A DNA stretch of 64,000 nt from Biomphalaria glabrata (taxonomy: Eukaryota > Mollusca > Gastropoda > Planorbidae). The stretch is from positions 45,451,838 to 45,515,837 of the forward strand of contig NC_074712.1 of assembly GCF_947242115.1 (NCBI RefSeq), in the 5' to 3' direction. How positions within the stretch are numbered: the stretch's first letter is position 1; each line of letters opens with the position of its first letter. Both the position numbers and the translations under genes were made by a program. Positions 23,182-33,739 of the stretch are shown here, piece after piece. The notes under the pieces were generated by a model. That model was not told the origin of the DNA. It was given only the letters and a program-made list of their open reading frames with translations, and made no database searches.

Positions 23182-26100
23182 ATGGACTCTTCACTGTCAA
23201 AGGTAGAAAATGTGAAAACAAAGGATAAACATGAGCAGGTATAGATTTGTATTGATTATCTACAAGAAAATTCATTGTTTCTTTTACATCTATGTAACAT
23301 TCAAGAAACCTTTTTTTTTATTATTTACAGCATATGAAATTCTAAATGAGTCCAACTTTCTTAGAAAATTGTTGCATTTTTTATGTTAGTCTAATCAGTT
23401 TGTTATTAGACAATTACCATATTGCTAATTAAATATGAAATCATTATATCTTAATTAAATTTGAACAAGTTTTCATAGAATGTTAATGCAATGTAAAATA
23501 TTAATGTTGAGATAAGTCAGTGATCAATAAGACATGTAGTACTATAAAATTTAGTTTCTTTTTGTGAGTATATTAAAGTAGACATTTTAGTATCTATTAT
23601 GCTACACATTTTTTTTGTGCTGTTGTATTTTTTCCCAGATCCTATTAGAACCTTACAAATATATTAGTCAAACAAAAGGCCAGCAAATACATATTCAACT
23701 TATTGAGGTAAATTTGCATAATTTAATTTGTCTTTCAATTTTATTTTATATTACAAAAAAATTTATATTATGTGTTGGTGATTTTTTTGTAGATTTACAA
23801 AAAAATTACTTTGTGTTCTCAATATTAAATACACCAGTACCTGCAACCATATTGGAAGTTGTGCAGACAGGTCTTAGAGTAGGGCTACATTACAGGTCCA
23901 CTCATAAGTTGGTGTTTTGACTATATATATTCTTGCTGGATTGTGTTGAGTCATCTTAACTTAAAACACTGCAGACTAAAATTTTTATAAAGCAAATAAT
24001 TCTTTTAAAAATGAAACTTAACTAGAAAAGAGAAATATAGATAATTAATAGACAAGTTCATATTTGGTAAAGCTCATCTTTTTCTATGGCCAACGGTTAA
24101 CAAGGGTTTCATGTGGCCAGCACAACAACCAACTGCCTTTACTTCCCAATGTATGTCAGTCATGGTACCCATTGGTCTTCACATGGATTTGAACTTGAGA
24201 ATCCTTAATGTTGAAGCCAAGCTCTTTACCTCTCAGCAACTATGCCCACACATGACATAATTAGTAGATAAATAAAAGAACATTAAGTAAATATGCCAAT
24301 ATTTTTACAAAATGTTCAACTACTATGTTTATTTTCATTGTGAAAATGTGTTGTTGTTTTTTTCTTTAGGCTTTCAATTTCTGGTTAAAAATACCAGATG
24401 AAAAACAACAAATTGTTTCTGAAGTTGTGCAAATGTTACAAAATGCAAGCTTAATGTAAGTGTTCACTTTTTTTTTGACATCTATTTTCTTTTGAAATAA
24501 AAGAATATTCACAAATTCTTTGCTATTACCTGTATATAATCTTATGTGTTTTATTTTGAGTATTTTCTGTATTTTAGTGTTGATGACATAGAAGATAATT
24601 CCAAATTGAGGCAAGGAATTCCAGGTAGGCCTACTTCTCTTCTATAAAATTTTGATTATAGATCATTATGTAAACAAATTACATAGTGTTTAAGTAATCT
24701 ACCCTTTTTTTTAATTAATTTCTTCACCCTAGAGTAATGTACATATTTAATAGACCAGAATGAATAAAGTAATTTAAAATTTTGTAGATATCTGCACTTT
24801 GATCAAGCATGGCCATTATTGTTTTTGCTTTGATGTGTTGAAATGTAAACTATACATATAAACAATAATACGGGGATCATTTTTAAACATTTTTCTCAAT
24901 TGGTTAAATGGAGAAGCTAGTCTGTACATAGGTGTATCAAATATACGTTATATTAATCTAATTTACCATGTTAGACTGTATTTATTTGCAACTCAAACTG
25001 GAGAAAAAGAAAAGTAAATGTGCCTTGTGCAATATAATAACTTTCATTTGCTTATTTAAAAATTAGTTTCAATAAATTGTTTAACATTTTTCTTGTATTC
25101 AATAAAACAGCAAAAAATATTGTTGCCGTTTTTGTTTCAGCCACTCATTCAATATTTGGTGTTGCTAAAGCAATCAATGCTGCCAATTATGTTTATTTAC
25201 TGGGGATAGAGAAATTATTTTTACTAGAAAAGTTTGAAGAAACTTTTAGAATATTTACAGGTAAGAAAAACTTTTTTTTTTTAACTTTTAAAAACGTTTT
25301 GATTTTATTATAATTTTAGAAATGCTTGTTGTTTCTAGAACATTCTCTAGAAGTTCACAGAGGTCAAGGGATGGACATTTACTGGAGAGATGCAGTCATT
25401 TGTCCCACTGAAGAAGAGTACAAGTTGATGGCTTACAGAAGTCAGTGTTAATTATGTCCCACTTTATGAAATATTGTCAATTGTTTGTCAATTACCATTG
25501 TTAGACTGATAAACAGACAAGATTTTTAAGCTATATTTGAATCTGTTCAACTGATCCAAAAATTATACTATTCTGTCCTTGTCTCAGCAACAATTGTATT
25601 GGTTTATTAATTTGTGTAGTTGCTGAAGGAATTCTATATTTTGTGTCTGTTGTATTTATGTGTATTTTTCTGTTGTGTTGTCTTATATGAGAAAAGAGTC
25701 CTTGTAATCACAACAAATTTCCATAAGGATCGATAAAGCAGTCTTAGTTTTAGTCTTAAATAATTATATGTAGTAGTATGTAGAAAAGGTTACACAATTC
25801 ATCATGTTTTTGTACAATTATTTTCTTTCTGTAATTTATTATATAATTCTTTTTTTTTTTTCTTAGAAACTGGTGCTTTATTTGGACTTGCTGTAAAATT
25901 AATGCAGCTTTTTAGTACAAATAAAAGGTAATTTTTTTCTTATAGATGATTTAATACTCTTCAATAAAATGTAACTTTTGTTTCATATTTACTGTATAAG
26001 TTAATGTCCTGATGTTTTTTTTATTCATTTTTAAACAGTGATCTCGATAATTTAGTGAAGCTGCTGGGAATCTACTTTCAAATCAGGAATGACTATGCCA

Positions 26101-28517
26101 ATCTCTGTTCTAAAGAGGTGAAATCTATTTTTGCTCGTACTTGAAAATTGGTAGTGTATATGTTTCACATTTTTTGAGTACCGGTATCTTTCCTTTCTGA
26201 GACCTAAGGGTTGTACAGTTCTGACCCAATCAACCTCATTAGCTCTGCGAACCCTAAAATTCCATGGAATCCAGTTCAAGTTTAGCTTCAGCAGATAACT
26301 AAAGGAATAATGAAGGTTATTAGTTTAAATATAGCAGCAGCTTTCAAAATCTAAATTCATTACCAATGCTCTCAGGTCTTGCTGTTCCTAGTTACCAATT
26401 TTAAAAAATTCATTTACAATTAAATTATTTATTTTTACACTAATAGATAATCTTGTTTTTTTTTGTTGTTTTTTGTAAACAAAAAAGAAAGAAGCTAACA
26501 AGAGTTATTGTGAAGACATCACAGAAGGAAAATTTTCATTTCCACTGATTCATGCTATCAGAAGTAACCCAGATGACAATCAAGTTTTCTGTATCCTTGT
26601 TGCATGTGAAAAAATATAACATTAATGTATGTTTTAATTCTATTTCAAGGTCAAAATGTTTGAATTATGGAAAATATTGATAAAGAAAAGGAGATTTTTT
26701 TTTAAACTAAAGTTTTTTTGTTTTTGATTGTTTCACTCATGTCATGGGTAAAATGGAAAATAAGTATTGATAATCAGCACTAGGTGATTATTATATTATT
26801 ATTATATTATAACTTTATTCCAGCCAAACTATTGTTTTTCTGAACTTCTGATTATTTTTTTTCTTTCTTTCCAACCTTCACGTTCTATGCTGATTAATTA
26901 TGTAGCTATATTGGTCTAAAGGCTTTCAAATCTAAACTTCATAAACTTGATTGTTGTAATCAATAAGTTTATTTATTATTTAATAATGTTGCCAACCCCA
27001 AGTCTATTAGTTGAGGTTCTCTAAACCAATAATAGTCTGACTGCTGTTGTTTTATAAGCTTCTGATGTTCCTTTACATTTGAAGATAATTGCATTCTTAC
27101 CAAAACCTCTCACAGGATGGCAGTGTTAGAACATGGGACTACAGTGACCATCAACGACAATCAGAGCGCAAACCACTCAACAAGGTAGCCATACTGTTTT
27201 GGTGAAGTAAGCTTCTTATCTGTCTCCAGCGCATGTTGTATTAAACCACTAGTCCATCACAATTTTAATCCTCTCCTATATGACTCATGTCCATTTCTTG
27301 ATATCTGCCTCCTAGTTTTACTTTCCTAGTTTATCCCTGTAAAGAACCATTCTACTAGCAAGTTGTATACATAAAGTTAACAAATATTAGTGCTGGAACA
27401 CATTAACTATAAAATATCTTATGCTGTATCAATTTACATATCTAGTACTTTATATTTTAGGTATTCTGCAAAGTTTGCCAACTTTTGCAATAGGAAACAA
27501 AAATGTTTATAAACTACTAAGTGCAAACTTTTTATTCAGTAAAAAACTGTCTGTAAGTTTTAGTACTAAAATATTGACTTCACTAGTTTCATTTTGTTGT
27601 CCTTTACTCGTGAACAAGTTATCCTGAGACAAAAAACAACAGACAATGATATAAAAAAATATTGTTTGCAATACTTGGAAAAAGTGGGAAGTTTTGAATA
27701 TACAAGAAAAGTCCTTTCTGAACTGGAATATAAGTAAAAAATATTCTATTAAATAATTTTATTAATTCATCATATCTAATTTTTTTTAGAAAATAGAACT
27801 CAAATATTTCTGTTATGCACATATTTTCCAGATTCACTAATTAGTCCTGTTAACCATATCTATTCTTTTCTGTAATTGAAATAAAAATATTAACTTCAAA
27901 GGATTTTAATCCTTAATCAAATTTGAAATTTCACAAGATGGTTTACAACATTTTTAGAAAATTATTCACACAGCTCAAAATCAATATGATAGTCTTCATC
28001 TTGCGGGTTTATGTAAAGGACATTAATTATGTTAGAATATCACTACAGCTAATGAATATTTGTTTTATTTTTCAATTATTTTGTCCTTACTGCAACTATT
28101 GAAACATTTATTTTAATTAAAGAAGAAATCTTAAACACTAACTTCTTATTTACATTGGTAATTTTTTTTTTTTATTAAAAAAAAAAACTATAAATTCTAG
28201 CAGATTTAAATTATTTAAAGAAATACACTAATTGAATAAAGATATACTGGCTAATAGTCTATCCATAAAAATATTCTAGCAGATTTAAAGTACTGGTATT
28301 TAAAGAAATACACTAATTGAATAAAGATATACTGGCTAATAAAGATATCATATTTAATATCCATTATTTGATTTTTCTTTTTGAATTTTATATTTTTTAT
28401 TTTTTAATTTGCAGATTGTTACAAAACATGGAATTTTTAGGTCAAAATCCAAAATTTATTGCTATTATCGAAGAACTCAGTAAAATCTACTCAGCATTAG
28501 AGGATTGTTACAAATAA
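23182..28517 (+). CDS. GGPS1-like: GGPP synthase paralogue lacking the IPP site (copy 1)
   Basis: Paralogue of geranylgeranyl diphosphate synthase. Eleven coding exons: 23182-23238, 23639-23707, 24370-24455, 24578-24624, 25141-25260, 25339-25440, 25867-25927, 26039-26117, 26488-26590, 27619-27733 and 28415-28517. Their 942 bases give 313 residues (human enzyme 300), with no frameshift or stop and GT-AG introns throughout. The allylic-substrate residues are present: first Asp-rich motif DDIED (73-77), R82, K161-T162, Q195, K212 and K222. The isopentenyl-diphosphate residues are all replaced: human K25, R28, H57 and R74 correspond to Q34, H37, Q66 and Q83. The second Asp-rich motif is NDYAN (198-202) instead of DDYAN. 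Human F97, on the product-length wall, is L106. About 81% identical to copy 2 by hand count. Likely a terpene-synthase-like or modifying protein rather than a normal synthase (inference). Probably cytosolic; no signal peptide or membrane segment. Confidence 0.9.
24083..24255 (-). mobile_element. tRNA-derived SINE (family 2)
   Basis: Lies in intron 2 of copy 1. On the minus strand it reads gggcatagttgctgagaggt (A-box region), then caagttcaaatcc (B box), then gggaagtaaaggcagttgg and gtgctggccacatga. The order matches the copy at 57008-57245. Confidence 0.8.
27108..27205 (-). mobile_element. tRNA-derived SINE (family 1), head region
   Basis: In intron 9 of copy 1. On the minus strand it reads atggctaccttgttgagtgg, then tttgcgctctgattgtcgtt, close to the SINE head at 33420. 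A near-identical head lies on the plus strand at 29829-29880. Confidence 0.65.
28193..28342. repeat. Tandem duplication of about 80 bp in intron 10 of copy 1
   Basis: The block ttctagcagatttaaa ... aaagaaatacactaattg ... atatactggctaata occurs twice with a small insertion in the second copy. It lies upstream of the last exon of copy 1 and does not touch the acceptor at 28414. Confidence 0.85.
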
Positions 28518-28650
28518 AATCATTTTATTTCATACAAAATATACCTGTATGAATATATACCGGTATATATATAGATGGCTGCCTGTTCATGCTTAATATT
28601 ATATGCAGACCTATACATAATAATTTTAATTCTGTATTCTCTTTATAATT

Positions 28651-28656
28651 ATTAAA
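28651..28656 (+). terminator. Possible polyadenylation signal of copy 1
   Basis: ATTAAA lies 134 bases after the stop and is a common variant signal. No canonical AATAAA is closer, apart from the AAATAAAA formed at the stop codon itself. Confidence 0.35.
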
Positions 28657-29309
28657 CAGATAAATTTATTCATTTCTGTTTGTTTTTTTCTGCAACTATA
28701 ACAAATGATAATGCCAGAAGTGTTATGATTTTTTAAATATTGTTGGCACTTGAATCAATAATCAAATGTGGACATATTAAAATCAAAGTGGGTTAAGCAG
28801 GCCTGCAATTATTTGAACTTATTCCAATATTACTTTCAATATCTTTCACTATAAAATTATGTATTTCAAGTATTTATATTATCAAAAACCATCAGTCTGG
28901 GCTATTTAGTAACATAGAGTGTGATTAATTCGTTGAAATGACTGAAAAAGTATTAGCATATCCTCTAAACATCAGTTTAAAAGGCAATAGTACATAATAT
29001 TTTCCTGTCTATATGCCAGTCTTTCATGTTTGGTTAATTAAAGCCGAAATTATGTAGACCTGCAAACAATTAGCTTTATCTAATTATAAGCTAAACCCAA
29101 TTTTAGATTCTTCTGCATTTCTCAACATAATGACTAATGATAGCCTTGGAGGCTACAATATAAAATCTCAAAAAAAAAACAACTGTGCAGTGCAATCTCA
29201 ATCTTAATTAGTCTGTAAAGAAAACTTTATTACATGATTTTCAACATATTTAAAATGACTAAAAGTCAAACAAAACACTTGAAAAAAAGGCAACATGAAA
29301 AGTTCTTTC

Positions 29310-29560
29310 TTATCTCCTTATCTTATATAATACAGAGGTTACTTTAAAAAAGATAATTGGCCTACATCCTACGCATTTCATGTATCAATCTAGTCATGCA
29401 TGCTAATCATGAATGACTTCAACTCGACCAAGTCATTTTTTTTTTCTGGCTGATTCATTCCATTCTCTAATGGTGCCAGGGAAGAAGGAACACTTGTACG
29501 AATTTTTCTAGCGTATGGAATAAGACATGTGACTCTATCTTTGTCTCTTTCTACAGTATA
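29310..29560 (-). mobile_element. LINE 3' end (family A)
   Basis: On the minus strand it gives cttattccatacgctag, then ccttcttccctggcacc and attagagaatgg, the same RT tail as at 7283-7515, followed by the matching 3' tail to tataagataag. Broken by small changes. Confidence 0.7.
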
Positions 29561-29667
29561 GGCCTACATCAACAAACACATCGATTATGATTGTTTCCAA
29601 ACCAATAAACATACTAAGGTACAATGGCATTTCTTTATTGTAGATGGATTATAGTGACAAAGTGTGC

Positions 29668-29785
29668 ACATCTTGGCAGAGTTTAAGTCATTGGTTAATA
29701 TGCATGACTAAATGCATGACGCGTAGGACGTAATCATCTTCTTTTTTGAAGTAACGTCTGTATTATATAAAATAAGATTAGACAT
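29668..29785 (+). mobile_element. LINE 3' end (family A), short
   Basis: Starts at cttggcagagtttaagtcat and is almost identical to 7412-7512, including taaatgcatgacgc and gaagtaacgtctgtat. It holds only the last coding residues and the 3' tail. Confidence 0.75.
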
Positions 29786-31456
29786 CTTGCAGTCGAACCT
29801 TGCATTCATCGAAAGCCAATAGAGCCAAAACAGTATGGCTACCTTGTTGAGTGGTTTGCGCTCTGATTGTCATTCTGGCTAGGCAATAAAACAAAATAGA
29901 GATACCGTAACAAAATAATCAGAGTTTCACAAAGATGCATTGAACAAAATAAATTACTTAAATATGAAAGTCTTTTTCAGTGGCAATTTAACACTTAAAC
30001 GCCCTTGACCTTAATCAGCTTTTCTCAACATGTGAGGCTCGTTTTTTGCTGACAGCCTAGGGGTTTGGGGCATCTTATTTTTTCCTTGGGAAAAAAATCA
30101 ATTGAATTTTCAATGTAGTTAGGGCCTAGTCTATAGTAAGCATTATTAAAAATGTTCTTATAAATTTAAAATGTTAATATACCGCTCGAATTTTCCCAGA
30201 GCGTTAACCATTGTTCTGTTGGCGTCTTGAAACCGTCCTACTAGGCCTACAACAGGTCTCTGTAAACAATCTTACGATGAATACAACCAAATAAAGACAT
30301 TCTACACGTGTGCTTTGATTGTCATTCACACTTCAGTGTCAGTCCGTGCCGATTTTATCTGCCTTGTTTAATAAGATGGATAGACATAGACGTCAGGAGA
30401 AATAGTGTATATTATAAATATATGTGTGTGTATTTGTGTGTGTCACAGGTCTGTACGACGTGGCAACTAGCTAATTGTCTAATTGCCCATACCACATGTT
30501 GTGACGTTGAAGCTCTAGGTCAATGTTCAGGCCTTCTGTAACAAATGGTCTAGGTTCTTTCATGCTGGCCACTCTCCTTCAGCGGCTTCACGCCATGAGA
30601 AGCGATCGAGAGTTACTGATGTTTCCCAGGCGTAAATGTCAATATCACAGTAATTGAGAAATCACACCTTGAGCTCTAGAGAGATTTAGAAATTCTAGAC
30701 GGGCCTACTAGATCTAGATCTATGTATATAGGGTCTATAGATCTAGAATCGAGTTTGAGAAACGCGCCGCTGGCATACGCATGGAAAGTAGATCTATTTC
30801 TAAAAGGAATTAACACATAGATCTAGATATATAGTAGAGTCACTATTGCGGAGCAGGCATGTTTGCGGAACTGCTCGTCGAAATTAGTTAAAATCTACTT
30901 TATTTTTAAATTTTCTGCTAAACTACTGTAACGGTACTGCGCATGGTTCATTTCTCTACATTTCCAATATAAGGGTTTTTCTTTCACAGCAGAAAATTAA
31001 ATTTGACTCCAGGTTAAAGTTGACAGGTGTGGAATCGTCCATTATTTTTCACGTACCAGGAGAACCGCATAGGCCATGGCTTAAGGCTTTTTAAAAATGA
31101 TAATTATGACACATCACCTGCATGCTACACATATTTTTCGGTTTATAAATGGATGAGGAAAAACTTCATTTCATAGCTATCTACCAGGAATTCAATTTAA
31201 AAAAAAATAGGAGGTGTTTATCCTGTTTTTACCTTTTTAAAGATAGTCACAATTGTGGAACACTATAGATGTTATTTATTCTACCTGCGCATTTACTATC
31301 ATTTAGCTTAATATTTACCTAGTGATTTAGATATCGGAATTTAAATATGAGTTTGTATTAGTATACATAAATTTAAAAACATTTAGAGAATAATATTAGG
31401 CCTACATATAATTTATGATTACCATACGTCCAGCAAAAAGAAGACAAATCATAATA

Positions 31457-31458
<2 letters not shown>

Positions 31459-31527
<69 letters not shown>
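31459..31527. repeat. AT dinucleotide microsatellite
   Basis: About 34 uninterrupted AT units. Any frame through it reads alternating Ile-Tyr and is meaningless. Confidence 0.97.
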
Positions 31528-31532
<5 letters not shown>

Positions 31533-31716
31533 ACAAAAAAGAATAGTGGAAAAAAAAACTTGTAAGGAAAATCAGGGTAGTGTGACGTCAAATACAATTA
31601 AAGAAGAGGTAGAGAATCTAAAAGTGACATTGTGTTGTCTTAAGCTTTAATAAAATAAAATTAATGTAAAGGATAAGGAGTTCAAGTATTAGACTAATAA
31701 AATATGTGCTTTATAT

Positions 31717-32491
31717 TGTTACGAATCTCACTATCCAGGCTCTCTGCAAACTGCACCATACACCACCAACTTAAAGAACTTGACAAGTCAGGGCTCCAAA
31801 ATAACGTAAAGGTTTAATGTCCATAAATAACAGCCAATACTGTACAATTGGCAGCACGTAGAACAGTACAAATAGCTCTGCGATAACAAATATCTCTCCG
31901 ATAACACCGTTCCGCCGTATCAAGTCTTGCACTGGCCTCTCCGTCTCGTTCCGGGCTTGCACTGGGGTTCAACAGTTCGGGACTGACTTCACACACTTGG
32001 GCTCGTTGTGTCGGACTCGATCACAGACCAAGATCAAGACGCCGTTCGTCTCAACTGTACTTGACAGTACTCCGCACTGAACCGTCGTAATGCTCCGTAC
32101 AGAACCACACCGTTGAACTGTGCTGTAGTCGACCGTGTTCTGAACTCCTGTCGTGAACCTCCTTTCTGAACCTTGCTGTATTGAGCCCCTTTTCTCGACC
32201 GTCTTGACTGCGACACCTCCGCTCTTATATAGGGTCCCTACTGGCCTTCTCGAACCGGACAGAACGCCCCTCGACGTTTCTAGGTGGTCAGATGACTATA
32301 ACTCTCGTGACGCTCCCGAGCTCTGTTCACGTCGGCGATCCTTCCCGAACTGTCCTGTTGACCCTCGACTCGGACGATCGTCTTAACTCGTCTCGGTTGA
32401 CCGCTCGTCTAGCGCTGGCCTGGGGCGATTTGCGTCGGCTGACTACACACACACCACTACCCCCATCTGTGCCACCACCAGGTTTATAACA
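31717..32491 (-). mobile_element. Solo LTR of a retrotransposon (fossil)
   Basis: On the minus strand it begins TGTTATAAACCTGG and ends GATTCGTAACA, the TG...CA form of an LTR. It has a TATA-like ccctatataagagcgg near its middle. It is about 775 bases and clearly richer in G+C than its surroundings. No coding part lies beside it, so only the LTR remains. A 4-bp repeat, atat, abuts both ends and may be the target duplication. Ty3/gypsy-like by form; family not certain. Confidence 0.7.
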
Positions 32492-32989
32492 ATATATAGG
32501 CTTTGTTCCGACATTTATACCGTGTTCCGCAATTGTGACTTCTTAAAAAATCCTATTCCGTAATTGTGACTACCCATATCTCAGTCGAATTGAATGTAAA
32601 ATTTAAATATCTGTTGAAAAACTAAACAAAGCGTCTATTTTTATCGGAAAATGGATGGGCAATGCCTAGATACTTTTAGTTTTTCCATAGTTCTAACCAT
32701 TACGGAGCAAAAAATTGAAAGCTAAAAGTAGCTGCAAACTGTTCCGCAATAGTGACTGTACTATATTCTATATAGATAGATGTAACCTCTAAAAACACAG
32801 ACCTATATTTTATGTCTATGGGCGCAAAATAATTATATAGTAGTACAGTTGTTAGCAGTTGATTTTTGTTGACATTTCCTAGACTGGAGAAATTGTATGA
32901 TTCATAAACAAACTGAAACTCTTATTGGACTTATTGTGACATAGACTTGGACTTGACAGGTAAGGCGTGTCACCTGTGCTTATATTTTA

Positions 32990-33300
32990 AATCTTGGTCT
33001 AGATTCTAGATCTATTCTAAGAATACTAATTAACATAGACTTTTTAAAAAAGTCTTCAGAGTCTAAAGTAAGAGTGTCACTAGTCTGTAGTGACTGTAGT
33101 CACGACACTAGACTTGACTAGACTAGTAGATTAGTAGAGTTACTGTGTAGTAGTGAAAGTCTAAGATAGACTACCTAAGTGACTAAGTCAGACTAAAAGT
33201 CAAAGTGTAGTCTCAGTCTGTAGTAGGCTACTGTAGTTGTAGTGTAGTGTAGAGTAGAGATACTTATAAGTTATAGATCTAGTAAGCTACTCAAGGCTAT
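32990..33300. repeat. Low-complexity CTAG/GACT-rich block
   Basis: Made of gactag, agtcta, gtagtg and tcagtc words without a fixed period, similar in feel to 63040-63300. The bases between 32492 and 32990 are unassigned AT-rich DNA. Confidence 0.65.
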
Positions 33301-33419
33301 TGCCCTTGCCTTAGGCAGGCTTACTACTTAGGACTTAGTCATTGTCCATTTATCATTCATTAATAAAATCACTAAAAAACAACTAAACTTACTTAACGAC
33401 TTAACACAGTAGTTTACTA

Positions 33420-33597
33420 GGATGGCTGCCTGGTCGTGCGGTTTGCGCGCTGGACTGTCGTTCAGATTTATCGACGGTCGAGGGTTCAAACCCTGCCCGC
33501 TCCCATCCCCCGTCGTCCTGCGGGAGGTTTGGACTAGGAAGTAAACTATCTTCAACTCTGAAGGAACATCTGAAACATGTAAAACACTAGTTAACAA
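33420..33597 (+). mobile_element. tRNA-derived SINE (family 1), best copy
   Basis: The head ggatggctgcctggtcgtgc is followed by a canonical B box, ggttcaaaccc, at 33483-33493. Then come cgtcctgcgggaggtttgg and the tail gaaggaacatctgaaacatg. The tRNA-like head with internal promoter boxes, followed by an unrelated body, defines a SINE. The two boxes make this the least decayed copy in the window. Its tail resembles the tail of LINE family A. Confidence 0.88.
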
Positions 33598-33739
33598 TGT
33601 TAAATTAGTCTTTGACTTTAGTCTTATAAGTTATAACTTTTATACTTTAGGAGAGAAGAATAAAAAGTAAAGTAGCCAGATATATTTTCTAGATCTATAG
33701 ACTTCTAGATCTAAATAATCTAAAATATATAAAACTATT

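Larger units (their letters stand above)
28657..31458. other. Gene-free stretch between the synthase copies
   Basis: No host coding frame seen. It holds LINE family A tails (29310-29560 minus, 29668-29785 plus), a SINE head (29829-29880), CTAG/AGATCT-rich DNA (30660-30840) and otherwise unassigned AT-rich sequence. Confidence 0.6.

Noticed and set aside
23182-28517. Copy 1 as a simple pseudogene
   Set aside because: All eleven exons are open, all splice sites are usable, and changes cluster at one functional site while the allylic-site residues are untouched. Neutral decay would hit both and break the frame.
30308-30541. 77-codon Cys-rich forward frame
   Set aside because: No signal peptide or Cys spacing of a known family, no flanking exons, and it lies in repeat-rich intergenic DNA.
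31373-31597. Minus-strand frame with a long Ile-Tyr run
   Set aside because: Pure translation of the AT microsatellite.
32034-32489. Cluster of open frames on both strands
   Set aside because: They all fall within the GC-rich solo LTR, where stops are rare by composition. No protein similarity.
33420-33500. Possible tRNA gene
   Set aside because: Internal promoter boxes are present, but the sequence does not fold as a full tRNA and continues into a repeated body and tail. It is a SINE.
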